Assembly: GCA_007375675.1 (NCBI GenBank)
Contig: VMEU01000006.1
Location: 1-62,220 of the forward strand
Direction of reading: 5' to 3'
DNA: 62,220 bases
From: Parcubacteria group bacterium Greene0416_39
GTDB taxonomy: Bacteria > Patescibacteriota > Minisyncoccia > Minisyncoccales > UBA10102
Shown: positions 46,642-56,134 of the stretch, piece after piece
How positions within the stretch are numbered: position 1 is the first letter of the stretch
Layout of the letters: every line of letters begins with the position of its first letter
Notes under the pieces: model-generated
The model's input: the letters and a program-made list of their open reading frames with translations, nothing else
The model's database searches: none
What the model was told of the DNA's origin: nothing
Made by a program: the position numbers and the translations under genes

Positions 46642-48087
46642 TTAGAGTATCGTTACTATTCCTTTATTTGCATTTACTTCAACCATATCTCCGTCTTTTA
46701 GTACTTGAGTGGCTATTTTTGTATTCACAACACAAGGAATTTTTAGCTCACGAGAAATTATAGCAGCGTGCGATGTGATCCCGCCAGAATCTGTGACTAT
46801 AGCTTTGCATCGGCGAATTGCCAACATCAAATCAGGATGTGTAGTTGGCGCAACCAAAATGTCCCCAAAATTAACTTTCCCTATGTCTTTTCTTCCCTTA
46901 ACAATTTTTGCTAATCCTTTTACAATGCCTAAAGATGCAACAATACCAGAAATTGTACTTACTTTTCCTAATGTAGTATTCTTATCAACAATTATTTTAA
47001 TTTTTTGAAAAATTTTCTTTCCATAAAAGAACGCAACCTTCCCACCAATCTGCGCCATCACTCGATACTTTTTCCTCACTTCTAAAGCATCCTTCGTAAG
47101 CTTTATGCTTTTTACCACTAAATTCTCCAATTCTTCAAATGAATAATATGAAAGATCGGAAAAGCTAATATTAAAACGTTCTGATAAGTCTTCACTCATT
47201 AAATAGTCTAACTTTGCAGAAAGATCAGCGGCATAGTTGTCAAGAAAGATATGCCTATGAACTAGTTTGAAAAAATAGATATCCTCTTTACTTAATAGTT
47301 TTTTTGTTGTTTGTGGTAATTTGCTTACTTTATTTGGAGCTTTAATTGGTATGCTATAGAGCCTATCGAAAAAGTCTCTAATAGTGTAAGGCTGCGTATC
47401 GAGATCCAATGCTGTTAAATATTGATAGTGCTTACAATGGGCACTGAATAATTTCTTAATATCATTCGTAACATCCTCAAAGTTAATTTTTTTACCATTA
47501 TACTTTTTGTAAATTAGCAAACAGATTTTTCGAAGCTCGTCTTCTTCCTTTTGGTATCCAAGTGGGTGTTTAAAGTTAAAGCAATAATCCATTACCTTCT
47601 CTATTTGTTTTTTGCTTAACCCTCGCTTGACTAATCTTTCTTGTACATTTTCGGACAAATGCTCTCCCAAATCAGAATGGAAAATATTCCATAAAATTAG
47701 CTTTCCATGCTTAACTTCTCCTAAAATATATTTATCCACCCTCTTCAGATTTTCTACATTTTTAATTATCTCTTTAACCTGATCTATAGATTTTTCCGTT
47801 TCAAAAATAAGTGTTTTAAGAAATTTAGAACCTTCTTTTACAGCATTTTTTATATCCTCTCCCCATATATCACTCTGTCTGTAAAAATATCGGGTATTTA
47901 GCGCTATTGCATTAAGTCTATGTTTTGAGAGAACCAAGGGAATAGCGCCTTTACTAAAAACTATAAATATCAACTCAGTGTTATACCACTTGTCAAACCA
48001 CTCCTCCCCTCTTTCCCATTGAATTTTACCGATATCTTCTATTCTCATGATTCTTACATTTGGTATGTTTTGAACGGCCGGTATCAA
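46642..48087 (-). CDS. PEP-utilising enzyme mobile (phospho-His) domain protein with divergent N-terminus
   Basis: TDSGGITSHAAIISRELKIPCVVNTKIATQVLKDGDMVEVNANKGIV. Confidence 0.85.
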   Translation of the reverse strand: MIPAVQNIPNVRIMRIEDIGKIQWERGEEWFDKWYNTELIFIVFSKGAIPLVLSKHRLNAIALNTRYFYRQSDIWGEDIKNAVKEGSKFLKTLIFETEKSIDQVKEIIKNVENLKRVDKYILGEVKHGKLILWNIFHSDLGEHLSENVQERLVKRGLSKKQIEKVMDYCFNFKHPLGYQKEEDELRKICLLIYKKYNGKKINFEDVTNDIKKLFSAHCKHYQYLTALDLDTQPYTIRDFFDRLYSIPIKAPNKVSKLPQTTKKLLSKEDIYFFKLVHRHIFLDNYAADLSAKLDYLMSEDLSERFNISFSDLSYYSFEELENLVVKSIKLTKDALEVRKKYRVMAQIGGKVAFFYGKKIFQKIKIIVDKNTTLGKVSTISGIVASLGIVKGLAKIVKGRKDIGKVNFGDILVAPTTHPDLMLAIRRCKAIVTDSGGITSHAAIISRELKIPCVVNTKIATQVLKDGDMVEVNANKGIVTIL

Positions 48088-48341
48088 CGATAAATATCTT
48101 TCCGGTGATCAACATCGAAAAACACCGCGGTTTCTGCATCTTTGAAATAGAAAAATACCCGATAGCGACGGGTAATACGAAAGGAAAGTGCGTAGGGAAG
48201 CGTTTTTACCTTCTTGATGTGAAGACGCGGATCTCGCCAATTGCTCAGGAAACGGTCCTTTTGAACAGCATAGAGACGTTGAATCTCGCTAGGGAGTTTC
48301 CGAAACGATTGTTCGAAATCTTCCGTGCGGATTATTTCCAT
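48084..48341 (-). CDS. RelE/ParE-family toxin
   Basis: EDFEQSFRKLPSEIQRLYAVQKDRFLSNWRDPRLHIKKVKTLPYALSFRITRRYRVFFYF. Confidence 0.82.
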   Translation of the reverse strand: MEIIRTEDFEQSFRKLPSEIQRLYAVQKDRFLSNWRDPRLHIKKVKTLPYALSFRITRRYRVFFYFKDAETAVFFDVDHRKDIYR

Positions 48342-48547
48342 GCAAGAGAAACAGGAGGATGCTGTTTTATCGCCTTCTCATAGAAGCGTTTAACACGGGC
48401 TGGGTGAGCATACTCCTCTAAGTTTTCTTGAGGGAAAAGAAACAGAACCTCGTTTCTGAGAAGACGTATTTCTTTTAAAATAGCCTTGAGTATTATAGAT
48501 GATCCTAAATCGGGTTTATTTTGTTTGTAGGTTTTTACTTGGTTCAT
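48332..48547 (-). CDS. Putative antitoxin partner
   Basis: Small ORF overlapping the RelE start by 10 nt. Confidence 0.6.
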   Translation of the reverse strand: MNQVKTYKQNKPDLGSSIILKAILKEIRLLRNEVLFLFPQENLEEYAHPARVKRFYEKAIKQHPPVSLAWK

Positions 48548-48584
48548 ACTACTAGCGTAGCATACCGACATCTAACATACAAGC

Positions 48585-49025
48585 TCAAAAGAGACGTTTT
48601 GCCTTTCCCTGCGCGTCTAGGGCTTCGTTCACAAGACGATCTGCCTCTTTGTTTTTTTCTCGGGGGATTGCGGTAAAACTCACTTTTTTAAAATCTATTT
48701 TAAGATTCCATAGCTCTAAGAACAATGATTGAATGTTAGAATGTTCGATCTTGTATTCTCCGTTCATCTGCTTCACGAGCAATTCAGAATCCGCAAAAAC
48801 CTGCACCTCTGATTTTTTTGCAGTATCTTTTCCCCAGAGCGATTTAATCTTTTTTAAGGCAAAAATCGGGGCTTGATATTCTGCCGTATTGTTTGTTGTT
48901 TCCCCAATATACTCCCCGTATTTTTTCAGCGCCTCCCCTTTTTCATTCGCTATAACAACCCCAAGAGCCGCAGGCCCTGGATTGCCTCTGGCGCCCCCAT
49001 CAGTATGAACAATAAACTTTTGCAT
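48585..49025 (-). CDS. Ribonuclease H-like (RNase HI family)
   Basis: FIVHTDGGARGNPGPAALGVVI...TTNNTAEYQAPIFALKK. Confidence 0.92.
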   Translation of the reverse strand: MQKFIVHTDGGARGNPGPAALGVVIANEKGEALKKYGEYIGETTNNTAEYQAPIFALKKIKSLWGKDTAKKSEVQVFADSELLVKQMNGEYKIEHSNIQSLFLELWNLKIDFKKVSFTAIPREKNKEADRLVNEALDAQGKAKRLF

Positions 49026-49044
49026 TATTTGCGGCATTCGCATA

Positions 49045-50199
49045 TCATTTGCGGATTTGCATTTTAAAATAGGTTGCAAGATACTTCTTAAATTTGGCAA
49101 GGTTCTTGGTTTTCAGCCTGAATCCTGAAGCAGGAGCGTGGCCTCCGTATGCAACCAGAGATTTTGCAAAACCTTTCATTGCTTCTACGGTGTTGTACCC
49201 TGCCGGAGCCCTTACGCTCCCTATGCTTTCTCCTCGCTTTTTCTTATAGAGAAACACGGGTTTATCAAGCTCTCTTGCGAGAATAGAAGCTGCTCCTCCC
49301 AAAAGCACGTACTCAAAGGAGGGATCCCCTTCAAATATCACTGGGGAATCGGAAATTCCGATTCTTTGTTTTATCGTATTGACGATAGCATAAATCGTAT
49401 CCTGGCGCACTTTGTTTTTTTCTACAAGTTCTTTTGCAATGTCTCGTGCGCTTTCAAGGGAAGAGGTGGTAAAGAGACGATATGCTCCCGGAAGCCTATC
49501 TTTGATATCTCTCACGTTAAGCACTGAAATTGCATGACCAAGCCTATCTCTAAGGTTCCCCTGGTCAATTCCAACGGCTTCAAACAATGCTTGAATGCCA
49601 GGTCTCCATGAAGCAAACAGGCGCGACACCCCTTCTTCAATAATGAGAAGATTGTCGTCTGTTTGAGGCATCATGTCTGCAATCGTACCGAGAGCTGCCA
49701 ACTCTACGAGAGCCCCTCTTAGAGAAGGAGACATCCGTTTTCCTAAAAGCTCGTTGGCCAAAAGAAATGTCACGCCGCATGCAGCCAAACCCTTAAAAGG
49801 ATACGGGTCTGAAGGCTGTTTCGGGTCAACAGTAAGATATGCTTTGGGAAGCTTATCTAATACTTCGTGGTGGTCCACAATAATAACGGTGAATCCTAAT
49901 TTCTTTGCAAGCAGCATTTCTTTAAAGTTTGAAATGCCAAGATCCATGGTAATAAGCAGCGCAGGAGCAAACTTTTTGAGTGATTTCAACGCAGTTTCAG
50001 TAAGGCCATACCCTTCTTTCTCTCGGTCTGGGAAGTAGAGTGCAGAAATTTCCCCTCCAAGGCTTTGGATTGCCTCCTTGAGAATGATAACAGAGCATAT
50101 CCCGTCCAAATCGCCGTCTCCATAGAGAATAATGCGCTCTTTTTTTGAGATCGCTTTTTCAATGCGTTCTGCCGCTTTTTTGAGATTCTTAATTTCCAT
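49045..50199 (-). CDS. recJ: DHH-family single-stranded-DNA exonuclease (RecJ-like)
   Basis: YGDGDLDGICSVII, VDHHEVLD; C-terminal GGHAPASGF. Confidence 0.85.
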   Translation of the reverse strand: MEIKNLKKAAERIEKAISKKERIILYGDGDLDGICSVIILKEAIQSLGGEISALYFPDREKEGYGLTETALKSLKKFAPALLITMDLGISNFKEMLLAKKLGFTVIIVDHHEVLDKLPKAYLTVDPKQPSDPYPFKGLAACGVTFLLANELLGKRMSPSLRGALVELAALGTIADMMPQTDDNLLIIEEGVSRLFASWRPGIQALFEAVGIDQGNLRDRLGHAISVLNVRDIKDRLPGAYRLFTTSSLESARDIAKELVEKNKVRQDTIYAIVNTIKQRIGISDSPVIFEGDPSFEYVLLGGAASILARELDKPVFLYKKKRGESIGSVRAPAGYNTVEAMKGFAKSLVAYGGHAPASGFRLKTKNLAKFKKYLATYFKMQIRK

Positions 50200-51196
50200 A
50201 GTATCCGAGCGCTTCCAGCCCTGGAAGTTTCTCTCCTGCCAAAAACGCAAGGGCTGCTCCTCCAGCAGTGGAAAGGTATGAAAATTTGTCTTCCACATGA
50301 TGAGAACGCAGAAAACCTACTAAGTCTCCTCCTCCTGCAACCGAGAATGCCTTGCTCTTGCCAATTGCCTTTGCAATTGCAAGAGAACCTTTGGCATACT
50401 CCTCTTTTTCAACTTGGCCCAATGGCCCTGTCCAGAAGATTGATTTTGCTTCTTGAACGTGCCGAGTGAATAGTGTAAGCGTTTTTGGCCCAATGTCAAA
50501 CCCTCCATCTAAAGGCAAAACAACTTTCAAAGGATTTTTAAAGGAACTAAAAGGATTGGTAAGGGAACTGGCGTATTCTTGGCTAAGCAGATTGCCCAAA
50601 AGCACGGAGTCAGCAATCTCGGAGATTGCCTTAACAAACGAAAGCTTGTTTTCTGCTTTTTTGCCTCCTACAATTGCAAGAAAGGGTCTTTGTGGGTTTG
50701 AACGAAACCTTTCAAGACATGCTAACTCCTTCTCAAAAAGCAGCCCTATTGCAGAAGGAAGAAACTCTGCAATTCCTGCAACGGAAGCGTGGTTTCGGTG
50801 AGACACGGAGAAGGCGTCGTTGATATATATGTCCCCAAGTTTTGAAAGAGCCTTTGCGAATTTTTTTCCATTCTCCTCTTCTTCTTTGTGGAACCTCAAA
50901 TTTTCAAGCAAAAGAATTTTCCCTTTTGCCTTAGCTTGAGAATAATCAAGATATGCAAAGAGCTTCTCTTGCACTTTTCCTAAAGCAAGAGATTCCACTC
51001 TCTTGCCTCCAGGATCTCCCAGGTGAGACATGAGAATAACCTTTGCGCCATGAGAAAGAAGATACGCAATCGTAGGAACAGCTTCTGTAATGCGAAAATC
51101 GTCAGTACTATTTCCCTTTTCGTCTAAGGGAACGTTCAAGTCGCATCTGAGAAGAACCCTTTTATCTTGGAACGAAAAATCTTGGAGCCGCTTCAT
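50189..51196 (-). CDS. pgk: Phosphoglycerate kinase
   Basis: KRVLLRCDLNVPLDEKG...LSHLGDPGGK...ENLRFHKEEE. Confidence 0.96.
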   Translation of the reverse strand: MKRLQDFSFQDKRVLLRCDLNVPLDEKGNSTDDFRITEAVPTIAYLLSHGAKVILMSHLGDPGGKRVESLALGKVQEKLFAYLDYSQAKAKGKILLLENLRFHKEEEENGKKFAKALSKLGDIYINDAFSVSHRNHASVAGIAEFLPSAIGLLFEKELACLERFRSNPQRPFLAIVGGKKAENKLSFVKAISEIADSVLLGNLLSQEYASSLTNPFSSFKNPLKVVLPLDGGFDIGPKTLTLFTRHVQEAKSIFWTGPLGQVEKEEYAKGSLAIAKAIGKSKAFSVAGGGDLVGFLRSHHVEDKFSYLSTAGGAALAFLAGEKLPGLEALGYYGN

Positions 51197-52872
51197 GAAA
51201 AGTAGACGGTCTCTCCGGGATTGATAACTTTTTTTTGTTCGGGCTCGCCTTGTGGCTTCTTCCCGCCATGGAAAAACGTAGGGCCTTTTTGGAATGCCTG
51301 GTTCAAAGAGATCGGCCCGTCTGGCGGCGAGGCAGGCTTGCCCGCCCCGTTAGAGGCAAGGCCTCTAACGGGGGCCTCCGCAGCCCCGCTACGCTTCTTT
51401 CTGCAAGATTTGCAAAAAACCGGGCGCTTAGGGTCAGGCAAGAACACCACTTTTGTGGGTTTTTTGCAGTTTGAACATACCGCATCATACAAAGTTTGCT
51501 GGGGCAAGAGAGGAACAACAGGCATAGATTTTCCAGCAAGTTCTACTGCTCCGGTCCATTTGGCGATTTGTTCCTCAACTTCAACAATGGGCGCTCCATA
51601 GCGCTCTCTTGAGGAACGTATGATATCCTCTTCATAATTCTTTTCAGGCAAAGGCCAGGGAGGAAGCGTCTGGGCCGAAAAAGGGCGCGAGGCAATTCCG
51701 TCTATCATGAGCTTCACATAGATATTATACTTTCCAAGGTTCACAAAATCTGTGGCGAGAAACTCTGGAGTAAACTCTTTTTCCAGGAACTCTGCGTCCT
51801 CGGCCCCTACGCGAAAAGTAATAATGGTTCCCACGTTTCCAAACACTGCCGGCCTCACCTCTTCTTCGTCAAGCTGGGCAATGTACTGATGCCCCAGAAT
51901 CAAAGAGAGCCGGTACTTTCGGGCCTCTGAAAGAATGTTCGTAAAACTGTCTGTTGCAAAATTTTGAAACTCGTCAATATATAAGAAAAAGTCGTGCCTT
52001 TGCTCTTCTGAAATGTCAACGCGAGACATCGCAGCCAACTGCAGCTTTGTCACGAGAAGCCCTCCTAACAAATGGGAAGTGTCTTCTCCTATTCTGCCCT
52101 TGGAAAGGTTTGCAATGAGAATTTTCTGGCCGTCCATGACCTCGCGCATATCAATTGAGGAGCGAACCTGGCCTACGATATTTCGAATAACAGGGTTTGA
52201 GATAAACTGCCCTACTTTGTTTTGAATTGCGGCTGTTGCCTCAACTTCATAGCGCTGGGTATACCTGGCGTATTCCTGAAGCCAGAAAGCGCGCACCACA
52301 GGGTCTTTAACCTTGTCTACCACGCTCGCGCGAAAATCTGGGTCTGACAAAAGCCTGTTTATGCCCAACAAGGTAGAGTTAGGAGATTCCAAAAGCGCCA
52401 GAATGGCGTAGTTTAAAATATATTCCATGCGGGCAGACCATACGTCGGGCCACAATTTTTTGAACACTGACATTAATCCTGAAACCACAATGTGCCTGTG
52501 CTCTGCTGCCACCTTTTCCATGACGTTGAAAGCAATTGGGAAAGACACGTCTGAAGGATTAAAGTACAACACGTCTTTTACTCTGTTCTCCAGCACAAAA
52601 TCTAAGAGTTCCTCTGCTGCTTCTCCGTGAGGGTCAATAAATCCTATGCCTGCTCCTGCCTGAATATCCTGGATTGCCATGTTCTTAAGCATCACGGTTT
52701 TGCCCATGCCGGTTTTCCCAACAACATAAAAATGGCGGCGCCTGTCGTCAAGCTTTATTCCGAATTTCTTCTTGATGTTGCGAAAGTTTGTTTCTCCAAA
52801 AAACGTGATGTCGCTCATTTGTTTTTCATTCAGTGGGTAGTTCGGACGGCGCTTCTCCTTTCTTTGACTCAA
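51193..52872 (-). CDS. VirD4/TraG-like conjugal coupling ATPase
   Basis: GKTGMGKTVMLKNMAIQDIQAGAGIGFIDPHGEAAEELL...FFLYIDEFQNFATDSFTNILSEARKYRLSLILGHQY; C-terminal zinc ribbon. Confidence 0.87.
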   Translation of the reverse strand: MSQRKEKRRPNYPLNEKQMSDITFFGETNFRNIKKKFGIKLDDRRRHFYVVGKTGMGKTVMLKNMAIQDIQAGAGIGFIDPHGEAAEELLDFVLENRVKDVLYFNPSDVSFPIAFNVMEKVAAEHRHIVVSGLMSVFKKLWPDVWSARMEYILNYAILALLESPNSTLLGINRLLSDPDFRASVVDKVKDPVVRAFWLQEYARYTQRYEVEATAAIQNKVGQFISNPVIRNIVGQVRSSIDMREVMDGQKILIANLSKGRIGEDTSHLLGGLLVTKLQLAAMSRVDISEEQRHDFFLYIDEFQNFATDSFTNILSEARKYRLSLILGHQYIAQLDEEEVRPAVFGNVGTIITFRVGAEDAEFLEKEFTPEFLATDFVNLGKYNIYVKLMIDGIASRPFSAQTLPPWPLPEKNYEEDIIRSSRERYGAPIVEVEEQIAKWTGAVELAGKSMPVVPLLPQQTLYDAVCSNCKKPTKVVFLPDPKRPVFCKSCRKKRSGAAEAPVRGLASNGAGKPASPPDGPISLNQAFQKGPTFFHGGKKPQGEPEQKKVINPGETVYFS

Positions 52873-54127
52873 TGCGGGGAACCGCCACCCCGGGAACCGT
52901 CATCTTCCCTGGAAAGTGAAATATGGTTGCCAGCTCCTCAATATTTAAAATGTATTTCCCGTGCTCTGTCTCCTCACTGCCTTGCCATGGGTAAAAAGGC
53001 GAAAGGCGCGAGGTATAATACCGGTAGACTCTCCGTTTCCTTAAGAATAGTCTCCTGGCGTCAAGAAACCAGGTGAATATGGTTTTCTCTTTTGTATAGG
53101 TGCGTTTGATTGGCCTAAAATTGTTGAGCGTTGTACTGCTCATCTGGTTAAAAAAACTTATGGGCAAAGCCTTTGTTGGCGAGAAGTAGTTCTCCTGCTT
53201 GGCAAGATATATGCACCTAATGGACGCCTGAAACGCAGGCTTGCTTATTTTCTGTTCAATCGCGGCAACAATGTCCCGTTCCCCTGGAGTAAGCCGCGCT
53301 TCAGGAGGAAACATTTCTTCTTTTGCAACTGCTTCTTCAGGCATATGCCCTGTCGCAAGAAAATAGGCTGCTTTCCGTTCTGGCGCGAACCCTGAAGCCT
53401 TTGCCTTTTCTGGCCTTTTCACAAGCTTGTTAACAATTTCCGTGCCCCGTTCCACATACTTGTCTTCAGTAGGAAGTTTAGGCCAGAGAAGAATCTGAAT
53501 CCACAAATGCTCGCCCTGCCCAAGCTTGGCTAAGCCTTCCAACAGCAAAGACAAAGGATCAATGCGCTTTTCCTCTTTTTCTGCGGTACTCTCTTCAAAA
53601 AACATTGCGTAGGTTCTTATGGGATAGACATCGGGTTTTTCTAACTTGAAGTTTGTACCCCACATTTCCCAGTCTTTGTTGGGAATGTCGCGCGGGAAAA
53701 ACTTGGTGTAGTCTTCCACAACCGAAATTTCAGTTTCAGGGTATTGAGAGTAAATGGCAGATTCCACAAGCCTCTGGGCCTCTTGGGGAATACGCATATA
53801 AAAGTGAACCTGGCCTTCAGAAGATACAATCTCAATAGAAAAATTGACCTGATAGTGGCCCTCAAACCATATTTCTCTTGGCCTTGCGGGATCGTGCATT
53901 TGCCAAAACCCCGAGAACACGCTTTCCATTGCCTTGATTGGCTTCAAAACTTCAGAAGGAACTTTCAGCTCAAGCATGATGCTCCTCTGCTCTGAACCAA
54001 AGATGTCTTGTCTCCACTGGAACCAAAAATAAAGGGCCGGCTTCCAAAGCAAAAACGGCAGAAACAGCCACCACCAGGTTTTTGCAAACTCCCAGAAGAA
54101 ACCCAAGATTGAACCAAAAAGTTCCAT
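52826..54127 (-). CDS. Membrane-anchored protein typically paired with the TraG-like ATPase
   Basis: N-terminal TM region, 433 aa, overlapping/adjacent to the TraG-like gene. Confidence 0.6.
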   Translation of the reverse strand: MELFGSILGFFWEFAKTWWWLFLPFLLWKPALYFWFQWRQDIFGSEQRSIMLELKVPSEVLKPIKAMESVFSGFWQMHDPARPREIWFEGHYQVNFSIEIVSSEGQVHFYMRIPQEAQRLVESAIYSQYPETEISVVEDYTKFFPRDIPNKDWEMWGTNFKLEKPDVYPIRTYAMFFEESTAEKEEKRIDPLSLLLEGLAKLGQGEHLWIQILLWPKLPTEDKYVERGTEIVNKLVKRPEKAKASGFAPERKAAYFLATGHMPEEAVAKEEMFPPEARLTPGERDIVAAIEQKISKPAFQASIRCIYLAKQENYFSPTKALPISFFNQMSSTTLNNFRPIKRTYTKEKTIFTWFLDARRLFLRKRRVYRYYTSRLSPFYPWQGSEETEHGKYILNIEELATIFHFPGKMTVPGVAVPRIESKKGEAPSELPTE

Positions 54128-54132
54128 CTACC

Positions 54133-55164
54133 TTACCTTACAAGGTAATAATTGCCAGCTTCGTCTTGTTGAAAGATGCTTTTGTCTTGCAGGTTGAGAA
54201 GAATGGTGCTTGCTTTCACCTGCCTTTGTTCTAATGTTTTTTGCACGATTGCTTCTTTTGCAAGACGAGTCTTTGAACTTGAGAGAATGCTTTGTATGAC
54301 TTCTTTAACGGTGCCAGGAGTATACCCCCATTCGCAAAGCGCGTATGTTCCTCTTCCTACGAGCACGCATCTCTCGTCTTTGATAAGCTCGTTGTGAACG
54401 GTCTGGGCAAGCACTGGCTTTACAATTTTAAGAGGAAACTTGTGCTGGAACTCCGCGATAACTTGGGCAAGCTTTCTAAAATGTAAGGGTTCTCCTTGTT
54501 CTTTGAGCACAAGGTACGCCTTGTCTCTTACAGTCTTGGGGTTCACCTCGGGCCATTCGGCCAAGCCCCATTTCCTGTTGTGGCTAAGAACAAGGTATTT
54601 GGAAATCTCAAGAAAAGAGGCGAGTGTTTGCGGAGCAAAATCGTCAAGTTCGTTCTCAAGCTCCTCTATAGAAAGAGCATCATTCTTTTCTTTAAGCAAA
54701 GAAACAATGCCGTCTAATAGGTTGAGAGCGTCTTGAACAAATTCTTCCTTGTTTGCCCAAAAGGTATGAACCTCATCGGTCTCCCGGTGGTAAAATAGAT
54801 TCTCTGTGAGGTGCAGCAAAAACACCAACTGGCATTGGAGGTTGGAACACCCCAAGGCGCTCGCCAATAAATCCTCTCTCTTTAAAGACCCTTGAGAAGA
54901 CAAAGTTTTTGAAACCCTTGTATAAAATTCAAGGAGGGAGGGCTCTGCCTTTTCTTCCCAGATTTTGTCTTTTAAAAATGTGAGGGAGTTATTGACTATT
55001 TGACGAACGCGCTCTCTTGTAATATCGTGTTTCTTGCCTATCGCCTCTAATGTCAAAGGGGTGCCGTCTTGCAGGCCAAAACGTTTCGCCACAATGTCCT
55101 GGGATCTTGAATCAAGGTTTGAAATAAGTCTTGAACTCACTTGCTGAACAGGAAATAAAATCAT
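54133..55164 (-). CDS. Sigma-70 region 4 / HARE-HTH domain transcription factor
   Basis: LTLEAIGKKHDITRERVRQIVNNSL (sigma-4 helix-turn-helix) plus KAYLVLKEQGEPLHFRKLAQVI...YALCEWGY (HARE-HTH/RpoE-delta like). Confidence 0.75.
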   Translation of the reverse strand: MILFPVQQVSSRLISNLDSRSQDIVAKRFGLQDGTPLTLEAIGKKHDITRERVRQIVNNSLTFLKDKIWEEKAEPSLLEFYTRVSKTLSSQGSLKREDLLASALGCSNLQCQLVFLLHLTENLFYHRETDEVHTFWANKEEFVQDALNLLDGIVSLLKEKNDALSIEELENELDDFAPQTLASFLEISKYLVLSHNRKWGLAEWPEVNPKTVRDKAYLVLKEQGEPLHFRKLAQVIAEFQHKFPLKIVKPVLAQTVHNELIKDERCVLVGRGTYALCEWGYTPGTVKEVIQSILSSSKTRLAKEAIVQKTLEQRQVKASTILLNLQDKSIFQQDEAGNYYLVR

Positions 55165-55216
55165 ACTATCTATTAAACCAGGTTTATAAACGTTTGTCAA
55201 CCACATTCGACTTCGC

Positions 55217-56134
55217 TCAGTGTTGACCCTGAGTACGAGTCGAAGGGTCAACCATTTTGAGCAAGAAAGGGGGAGAAAGCAGTATAGAAGAATAGAGGCC
55301 CGCCACAATCCCCACGCCCAGAACCAACGAGAAAGCTCTCAAGGTCTCGCCTCCAAAGAAGAAGATGGCAAGCACCGGAAATAAGGTGCACAAAGAGGTG
55401 TTCAGATTGCGGGAAAGAGTCTGTTTAATGCTTATGTTCATCACTTCTTGCATGCCAAGGCCCTTGTTCTTGAAGACGTTTTCCCGCACCCTATCAAAAA
55501 CTACGATATTGTTGTTGATGGAATACCCCAACACCGTAAGAAGCGCCACCACAACAGGAATGCTTAATTCCATGCCTTCAAGCTTGCCAAAGAGAGCAAA
55601 TACCCCCAAGGGAACCATTAAGTCAAACACAAGAGCCAGCAGGCTTGCTAAGGGCCAGTGCCAAGGATGCACAGGATGCGTAACCTTGCGGAAAGCAAAA
55701 GCAATGTAGGAGACCAGCACGAGCAAAGAAAGAACCGTAATGAGAAACGTCTTCTTGGTCAATTCTCTGCCGATCACAGGACCAATGGATTCAAAGCGAA
55801 GCTCCTGAACCTCCTTGCCCAGTAATGAGAGCACTTCTTGATGCATGTTTTCCTCTATATCTTTCATGCGAACAAGTACGTTCTGCTCCCCTACTGGCTG
55901 AATTTGCAGACTTCCAAGTTCAAGATCCATAAGTCGTGCCTGAATGTCTTGGGTAGAGGGACGACTCTCTGTATACTGCACTTCCATGATGCTTCCTCCG
56001 GTAAAATCAATGCCAAGCGTGAGGCCAAATACGATAATACTCCCCACGCTCAAGAGTATGAGAGAAACAGCCAGAGCAAGATAAAAATTGGAATATGTAA
56101 AAATGTTCATCCCGTTAGAAATTACCAAAGCCAT
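55217..56134 (-). CDS. secF: Protein translocase subunit SecF
   Basis: GLTLGIDFTGGSIMEVQY...ALLTVLGYSINNNIVVFDRVREN. Confidence 0.95.
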   Translation of the reverse strand: MALVISNGMNIFTYSNFYLALAVSLILLSVGSIIVFGLTLGIDFTGGSIMEVQYTESRPSTQDIQARLMDLELGSLQIQPVGEQNVLVRMKDIEENMHQEVLSLLGKEVQELRFESIGPVIGRELTKKTFLITVLSLLVLVSYIAFAFRKVTHPVHPWHWPLASLLALVFDLMVPLGVFALFGKLEGMELSIPVVVALLTVLGYSINNNIVVFDRVRENVFKNKGLGMQEVMNISIKQTLSRNLNTSLCTLFPVLAIFFFGGETLRAFSLVLGVGIVAGLYSSILLSPPFLLKMVDPSTRTQGQH

